Assembly (NCBI GenBank): GCA_027563935.2
Contig: CM050446.2
Location: 30,383,501 to 30,447,500 of the forward strand
DNA length: 64,000 nucleotides
Reading direction: 5' to 3'
DNA from: Costus lasius
Lineage: Eukaryota; Streptophyta; Magnoliopsida; Zingiberales; Costaceae
Part shown: positions 56,935 through 64,000 of the stretch, in pieces
Numbering within the stretch: the stretch's first letter is position 1
Layout of the letters: every line of letters begins with the position of its first letter
Notes under the pieces: generated by a model
What the model saw: only the letters and a program-made list of their open reading frames with translations
What the model was told of the DNA's origin: nothing
The model's database searches: none
Translations under genes and position numbers: made by a program

Positions 56935-58766
56935 TATGGTTCTTGTAGATTCATATGATTGCTTTGAAGTGTTTGTGATCCATAGATGATGCTATGTTGC
57001 GCTTACTTGATGCTTTGTTTACATGCGTTTACATGATGCTATGCGCATGTTGTTTGTTTGCGCTTGTATCATTGTTTCAAGATGTTTGCGCTTATGCCTA
57101 GATCTAAGAGTTATCAACATGCTAGATATTTTTCAAGTGCCGCATGTTGTTTGTTTGCGCATTGTTGTAGATGTTTTATCAAAACTTACATCTTGCGCGT
57201 TTATCACCATTAGATCTACATGGCGCCTGCTATAAACCCTTAGACGGGTTAGTAGGGTTGAAGTCATCCTATAAGTAAGATCCAACCAGTCTGAGCAGAC
57301 CATCTGACAGCCTAGATGGGTCGACCAGATGGCACCTGTGCGCAAGCACGAGGTGGCTATAGGTCGACTGCGGACAGGCGTGTAGCGAGGTCTGGTTGAG
57401 ACAACCATTGAACACACATGAGTTAGGCCAGGGGTCACACCCGCTTGCCAGAACTCATGAGGTTGTTCAGCCCTTGGCGCATGCATGGTTGACCATTAGG
57501 TCAACTCAAGTCAGTTAGGACTTGGTGCATGCAAGGGCAGTAGATCTAACTAGATGGATGAGTGGATCCCTATTAATGGACCGTTGTAAGGTAGTAGGGC
57601 ACATAAGACAAGTAAAATTGATTCCAATGGGATTTCGAAAATTTTATTTTGTCTATGGATCACATGTTGATTGAATGATACCATGATGCTTGTTTATTTA
57701 ATCTTATGTGGGTTGCCCTTTAATGTGTGTAGTGCTGGGGCCTGCGAGCCTGGTAAATTGTAAATTATTATTTTTGTGATCTGCGAATCACATTTTTAAT
57801 TAATTTATTGTATAATTGACCTGCGAGTCAAACTTGTCTAGATAGATTAAAATGTATTTTAATTAGACAAGAGCACAAAAGCACACATCGCAGAGGTGCA
57901 TTCAGCTGGTGGGCGCACCTGCGCTGCATTGAGCGCTAGGGCCCTGGGTTGGACCAGATGAGATGCAAAAGACCCAAGAAGAGCAAGTGAAGACTTAAGT
58001 TGATTTAAGGTCTTACTTAGGCTCTATGGGCTTTTACCACATAAGATCCATGCTTTCTTTTATTTTCTAAAATACTTAGAATTGCATGAGTTATTTATCT
58101 TCTGCTATAGCCATAGGATTTGCCTGATAGTAAGAAGATAAAAGACCGTTAAAATCCAACGCTAAAATATCAAGCACGTAATGCCTTCTGACGCGAAACC
58201 TCACTGTTCTGACTATCGTTGGAGCCGTGTTGTACCCACTCAGTGGGCACGTCCATCTATCTTCAGACGGTGCGGGATTTCACCTGCGTGTTACAGAGAA
58301 GGGATTTATCGCTTCTCGTTGCTCAGCATAGCACGTGGTGGTCCAGGGAGTAGGTCGGGTCAGCTTGACCATGTAGGCTACATATGTGGCGCATATGGTA
58401 GCACATGGAGGCAGCCATCTGTGGGATCAGAGACTGTGTTGTACCAACTCAGTTGGCACAGTCTGCTGGATTGCCCAGATGAAGGGGAATCGCACGGGTT
58501 GGCGATTGGCAGGGACTGCCTACCAGAAAGTAGTACTCGTACTCTCTATGCATCTTATCTCGCCTGAGCGGGACGCGGAGACCAAGTATGACATCTGGAT
58601 CCCATCTCACTAAAAGAGTTCTACTCTTTCGGGCTGTTTTGCTGGATTTTTCAGCCAGATAAAAATAGTGAGAAAAAGAATCATTCTTAAGTCCTGATTG
58701 ATTCTTAACATTGATACTGACCTTGCTGTTCTTGCATTGTTGTAGATTCCTGCAGCAACGAACACC
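56935..58766 (+). other. Element G 5' untranslated leader
   Basis: The 1.8-kb leader holds hairpin 1 at 58235-58247 (CCCAC-TCA-GTGGG) and hairpin 2 at 58444-58456 (CCAAC-TCA-GTTGG). Each lies in a repeated module, TTGTACC(C/A)ACTCAGT(G/T)GGCAC. A 128-codon ATG frame (58181-58567) spans both; no family is recognised. Confidence 0.72.
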
Positions 58767-61700
58767 ATGAGCTTCAATGTGCGATCCCTACTGGAAAGGG
58801 AGAAGTTTGCTGGGCCAAACTTCTCAGACTGGTTCGGACACCTTAAGATCGTTCTTAAGGCAGAGAGGAAACTGTATGTCCTCAAGACGGCTGTGCCGCC
58901 TCAACCCGCTGCGAACGCCGCAAGGGCGGTTCGTGATGCCTATGAAAAGCATGTCAATGATAGCATTGATGTCGCTTGCCTGATGCTAGCGTCTATGACG
59001 CCACCGCTGCAGCGTCAGCATGAGGATATGTCGGCTATAGAGATTATAGCGAACCTCAAGATGCTGTATGCTGCACAGGCGAGGACTGAACGCTATAATC
59101 TGACCAAGCTTTTCTTTCAGAGCAAACTGGCTGAAGGGAGCCCAGTGGGAGCTCACGTGCTCAAGATGATTGGGCACAAGGAGGCTCTGGAGAAACTGGG
59201 GCATACCGTCAACCAGGAGCTTGCTGTAGACATTATTCTGCAGTCTCTCCCGCCCTCTTTCGATGCGTTCATTATTAACTTTAATATGAACAAAATCGAT
59301 TGTACTCCGGCAGAGCTGCTGAATATGCTCTTGACTACTGAGGAGACTCAGAAGGGAAAGCCTTCAACCTCTGTCTTAATGGTTCCTTCTAGGAACAAGA
59401 AGAAGGGGAAGAAGGGCAAAGCCCCTGTCAAGAACTACAGTAAGGCTCTGAAACAGAAGGTTAAGCGGTCAAAGGACAACAGGTGTTTCCACTTTGGCCA
59501 GCTGGGTCACTGGAAAAAGGACTGTAAAGCGCTCCAAGGAGATAAGAGGGGAAGCATCGCTTCTGGCTCAGGTATATACGTGACGGAAGTCATGGTTTCA
59601 TCTTCTTCTATTTCATGGGTGTTGGACACTGCATGTGGAGTTCACATTTGTTCAAATGTACAGGAACTCAAGAGAAGAAGACAGGTGGGACAGCATGAGA
59701 TGGACCTACGCGTTGGAAACGGGGCACGGGTTGCTGCTGTTGCTGTAGGGGATTATTACATCTCATTACCATCTGGCATTGTATTAGAATTAAACAATTG
59801 TTACTTTGTACCCAGTATTACCAAAAATATTATCTCTATTCCTGCTCTTGTCAGGAAAGGGTTTTCCTTTGAATGCAAGATTTCAAAGTGTTATCTTACT
59901 CTTGATAATATTGTTTATGCTACTGGTTCAATTAACAATGGGTTATTCATGTTGGACATGGAATATTCTATACAAAATATTGATAATAAGAAAGCCAAGT
60001 ATGCTGATGACAGCACCTTGCTATGGCATAGTCGTTTAGGCCATATTAACAAGAAGCGCATTAAGCGGTTGCATGATCATGGACTGCTGGGATCATTCTC
60101 CTATGAGGAGATTGATACATGCAAAGCTTGTTTATTGGGTAAAATGACGAAGTCTCCTTTTCCTAATAAAGGTCAAAGGGCTTCAGGTTTACTTGACCTT
60201 ATACACAGTGATGTGTGTGGGCCGTTTAGTAAACATGCTAGAGGTGGCTATTCGTACTTCATTACCTTTACTGATGATTTCAGTAGGTATGGTTATGTCT
60301 ATCTTATGAGACATAAGAGTGAATCTTTTGACAAGTTCAAAGAGTTCAAGAATGAAGTACAGAATCAGCTAGGCCGAAATATCAAGGCACTTCGTTCTGA
60401 TCGAGGTGGAGAATACTTGAGTCATGCGTTTACTGACTATCTAAAAGAGTGTGGGATTATCTCACAGCTCACTCCGCCAGGAACACCGCAATGGAATGGT
60501 GTGTCCGAGAGGAGAAATAGAACATTACTTGATATGGTTTGTTCTATGATGAGTCAGGCTACTTTACCTTACTCCTTTTGGGGATTTGCACTGGAAACAG
60601 CTGCAAAGGTACTAAACCGAGTGCCATCCAAGGCAGTTGCAAAGACACCATATGAGTTGTGGTATGGGAAACAGCCGAGCTTGACATTTATAAAGATCTG
60701 GGGTTGCGAGGCTTATGTCAAAAAGCTCGCCTCTGGGAAACTAGAGAGCAGATCTGAGAAATGCATCTTTGTCGGTTACCCTAAGGAAACTAAGGGTTAT
60801 TATTTCTACGATCCCAAAGAGAACAAGGTATTTGTTGCTCGGACGGCAATATTTCTTGAGAAGGAGTTTCTTCTGTAAGAAGCCAGTGGGAGAGAAATAA
60901 AGCTGGATGAGAATCCAGAGGAAGGACAAAGTAGTCAAGCACAGTTGGATGTGCATGAGCCGGTAGAGCAGGTTATTGAAAAACCTGAGGCTCAGATATC
61001 ACGGGAACCGTGAAGATCGGGAAGGATCCGTCGTCAGCCTGAGCGTTATGACGGAGTCTACATCATTGATAATGATGAACCCCTAACTTATGCGGATGCG
61101 GTCAGTGGACCGGAGTCAGCTAGATGGCTTGAAGCTATGCGAGCCGAGATGGACTCCATGTCAGATAACCAAGTCTGGGATTTGGTTGATCCGCCTCCGG
61201 GAGTGATCCCTATAGGCTGTAAATGGATCTTCAAGAAGAAGATTGACATGGATGGTAACGTAGTTACCTATAAAGGCAGGCTAGTAGCGAAAGGTTTCAA
61301 ACAAATCTACGGGATAGATTATGATGAAACTTTCTCTCCTGTAGCCATGTTCAAGTCTATTCGGATTCTTTTCGCAATAGCTGCATATTATGATTATGAG
61401 ATCTGGCAAATGGATGTGAAGACGGCTTTCCTTAATGGAAATCTGGATGAGGATGTGTATATGACACAACCTGAAGGTTTCACTAATCCATCAGATCGTC
61501 ATAAAATATGCAAGTTAAAGAAGTCCATTTATGGACTTAAACAAGCATCTAGAAGCTGGAATATTCGTTTTGATGAATCAATCTCTGAGTTTGGTTTCAT
61601 CAAGAATGAAGATGACCCGTGTGTATATAAGAGGTTTAGTGGGAGCGTGATTACTTTCCTAGTCCTCTACGTCGATGATATCTTAATCATTGGAAACGAT

Positions 61701-62651
61701 ATTCCTGAACTGCATGCTGTTAAAGCATGGTTAGGAAAATGTTTCCAGATGAAAGATCTAGGAGAAGCAGCCTATGTACTAGGTGTGAAGATCTACAGGG
61801 ATAGATCTAAGAGGCTTCTCGGGCTGTGCCAGAGTACTTACATCGATAAAGTCCTGGAGAGATTTCATTTAGAGAATTCTAAAAGAGGATATCTTCCAGT
61901 CAGACATGGTCTGAATCTTTCGAAGAGTCAGTGTCCACAAACACAGACTGAGAAAGATGAAATGGACAATACGCCTTATGCTTCGGCTATTGGATCCATT
62001 ATGTATGCGATGTTGTGTACTCGCCCAGACGTCGCTTACGGGTTAAGCGTGACCAGTCGGTTCCAAAGTAATCCAGGTATGGCGCACTGGATTGCAGTCA
62101 AGAACATTTTAAAATATCTTCGGAGGACCAAAGATATGTTCTTGATATATGGTGGTCAGGAAGAACTCAGTATTGAAGGATATACTGACGCTTCGTTCCA
62201 GTCGGACCAGGATGATTTCCGATCGCAATCAGGCTATGTTTTTAGCTTGAATGGTGGAGCAGTGGTGTGGAAGAGTTTCAAACAGTCTACTGTTGCTGAT
62301 TCCACAACAGAAGCCGAGTATGTTGCAGCCTCGGAAGCATCCAAGGAGGCAGTGTGGATTCGTAAGTTCATTCAGGAACTTGGTGTCGTTCCTTCGAGTG
62401 CAGATCCTTTGGTTATCTTCTGTGATAACACTAGAGCAATCGCACAAGCAAAGGAACCACGGTCGCACCAGAAGTCCAAGCACATACAGAGACGGTTTCA
62501 CTTGATCCGGGAGATCATTGATCGTGGCGAGATCAAAATCTGCAAGGTTCATATAGATGACAATCTGGCTGACCCGCTTACCAAGCCTCTGGCGCAGCAG
62601 AAGCATGAGAAGCACTGTAATAATATGGGTTTGAGATTTCTCAACCATTAG
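58767..62651 (+). pseudogene. Element G gag-pol polyprotein, two in-frame nonsense codons
   Basis: It is the 1294-codon copia polyprotein with the same layout as A and B. TAA at 60876-60878 stands for CAA and TGA at 61011-61013 for CGA, both in the linker between integrase and RT, and the frame is otherwise continuous. The zinc knuckle reads CFHFGQLGHWKKDC, so one zinc-binding Cys is Phe; A and B keep Cys. Protease LDTACG, integrase HSDVCG/RSDRGGEY/SERRN, RT YVDDILIIGND and RNase H YTDASF are all kept. Because both stops fall after integrase, a truncated gag-PR-IN product could still be made, but without RT. Confidence 0.93.
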
Positions 62652-62660
62652 ATTAAGTAC

Positions 62661-62671
62661 AAGTGGGAGAT
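62661..62671 (+). promoter_or_regulatory. Element G polypurine tract
   Basis: AAGTGGGAGAT immediately precedes the 3' LTR. Confidence 0.88.
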
Positions 62672-64000
62672 TGTTGGGGTATGCCCTTAAGGCTAATGTT
62701 TGAGGCCTTAGGATTCTATGAGTATCATGTAATAAACGCTTATGTTTATAAAGGCATGGTTGTTATTCAGTATGTTACATTGTCTGTTGCAATAAGTGTA
62801 CTTCTGAATAATGTCTCAATGTTGTTCAGCTAGGCTGACATGCTATATGTCCTTAGTCGAGATATCTTGGTGAACATGAGACAGCCTTGATATGGTTAAG
62901 ACTAATGTGTGTTCTAATCTTATAGGATGCTTCGAGCATGGAATAAGATGTAGACTCATGGGTACATTGGATGTACTGGACAGACCCTACTAGGATATTC
63001 AATTGCTTGTCACAATGTGAATAATCCTTGTGTGCAACAAGTGGCATACTTCCTCTGACTTGAGATCACTTGTGTTTCTAAATGATGATTGTCATTGTTT
63101 TGAGGTAGTTCAATATCATTTGAAATATAATGGTTATAGACTATCTTGGATAATGATCATGAGTCAGGTTAGGGCACTACTGATAGATACAGGATTGCCG
63201 TCTCCTTGTTTAAGGAGTGTGATGTTCTAAAGGGGCCCCCCCCTGAATGAGATGATTGAGAATAGTGTATGGCCATACCCTGATGACTATGTTCATCTGA
63301 TCTAATCATGCTCATCATATTGGAGCTACAGGCTTGACACGCTTGTCCAATAAGAACATCCAGTGGCAAAGGAAACTTGTATGCCTCGTGAAGTGGATTC
63401 ACACTTGTGCTATGGTTTGGGTGTAGTCTTGGAAGACTCTTTCCTTTATATCGGGAGACAGTGATGTGTGGCTAGATACCTCTCACTGATCGTGATAACG
63501 TAAGTTATCGTTACCGACATTTAAAGGAAACCCTCAGGGTCGCACAATTTGGTGATATGGCTTACTTAAGTCAGATCGTGTGGACTGAATTGTTTTGGTT
63601 CAGTTTAAAGGAGTTTAAACTCTGATTGTAAGTGAGATCTGGTCTGATCATGTTTGATTGATTAGGGCTTGAGATCGGTAAGCTTTGATCGAGAGTGTGG
63701 ATGCTAGATCGGTGAGATCAAGAGCATCTAGAGATGTACGGTTAGATCTTGAACCTTCATGGTTCATATGAGATTTAGACCATGGCTTGGCTTGGTTCGA
63801 TTTGTCATTTGGACCAAATGAAATTGGACCAAATTCAATTGAACCGGTTCACATAAGTGAACGCATGGTTCAATTGAGTTGGCGTTTTGGAATGGTTCAA
63901 AAGGCATGAACGCATGTCTTGATGACTTTCCTTTTATGGAAGTCTTGAAACGCCAAAACGCCTATGTTGACTCAACGCCTCTAGGCTTCGATGCTCTCTC
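62672..64000 (+). repeat. Element G 3' LTR (first 1329 bp)
   Basis: It is collinear with 55235-56563. Differences seen include AATGCTG/AATGTTG, CACTAGTG/CACTACTG, AAGCTTCG/AAGCTTTG, AAGACATG/AAGGCATG and the length of a C run after GGGG. Confidence 0.95.

Larger units (their letters stand above)
55235..64000 (+). mobile_element. Element G: Ty1/copia retrotransposon, Angela/BARE-like, 3' LTR cut by window end
   Basis: It has a complete 5' LTR, PBS, leader, gag-pol frame with two nonsense codons, polypurine tract and the first 1329 bp of the 3' LTR. It is a sister of A and B. Comparing the visible LTR parts I find about six substitutions and one C-run length change, roughly 0.45%. It lies at the 5' side of element H, just upstream of H's gag. 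Confidence 0.94.

Overview
This window is plant nuclear DNA made entirely of LTR retrotransposons nested in one another. I see no host gene, no rRNA or tRNA gene and no CRISPR array. The evidence is Ty1/copia polyproteins in the order gag-PR-IN-RT-RH with Angela/BARE-type wording, Ty3/gypsy chromovirus polyproteins, an Athila/Tat-type gag remnant, primer-binding sites matching plant initiator tRNA-Met (and one like tRNA-Asp), and several 5-bp target-site duplications (TSDs). The species cannot be named from this. The density of nesting and the presence of three related chromoviruses suggest pericentromeric heterochromatin.

Layout, using private letters. A (1-7530, minus) is an Angela-like copia element whose downstream LTR is cut by the window edge. 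It sits in the 5' LTR of B (7531-14980, plus), a sister copy. B sits in the pol gene of gypsy C (14981-17197, plus; only the 3' end is visible). C sits in the 5' LTR of F (17198-42014, plus), an old copia element of a second Angela-like subfamily. F also carries D (18916-27163, minus), an intact gypsy chromovirus with TSD AAATC, and E (30085-39526, minus), a copia element with decayed coding sequence but nearly identical LTRs and TSD TATTG. F appears to sit in I (42015-46292, minus), an Athila/Tat-like derivative that has lost pol. The LTR of I is in turn broken by gypsy H (46293-55234, minus). The 3' LTR of H holds two solo LTRs: J (46805-48628, TSD TGCAC) and S (49372-51044, TSD TTTGT). G (55235 to the window end, plus) is a third sister of A and B and lies in the 5' part of H.

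Only D has an uninterrupted polyprotein (1545 aa). A, B and G keep full-length gag-pol frames of about 1294 codons broken by one, three and two nonsense codons and by no frameshift; five of these six look like C-to-T or G-to-A changes. E, F, H and I are decayed or deleted.

The most interesting unexplained signals are covarying palindromes. A pair of TCA-loop hairpins lies in the copia leaders. Two conserved dyads lie in the copia LTRs. Arrays of CACGGC/GCCGTG-type or ATTACGGGC/GCCCGTAAT-type hairpins lie in the LTRs of I, J and H. A and B also form a very long head-to-head inverted repeat that could give double-stranded RNA.
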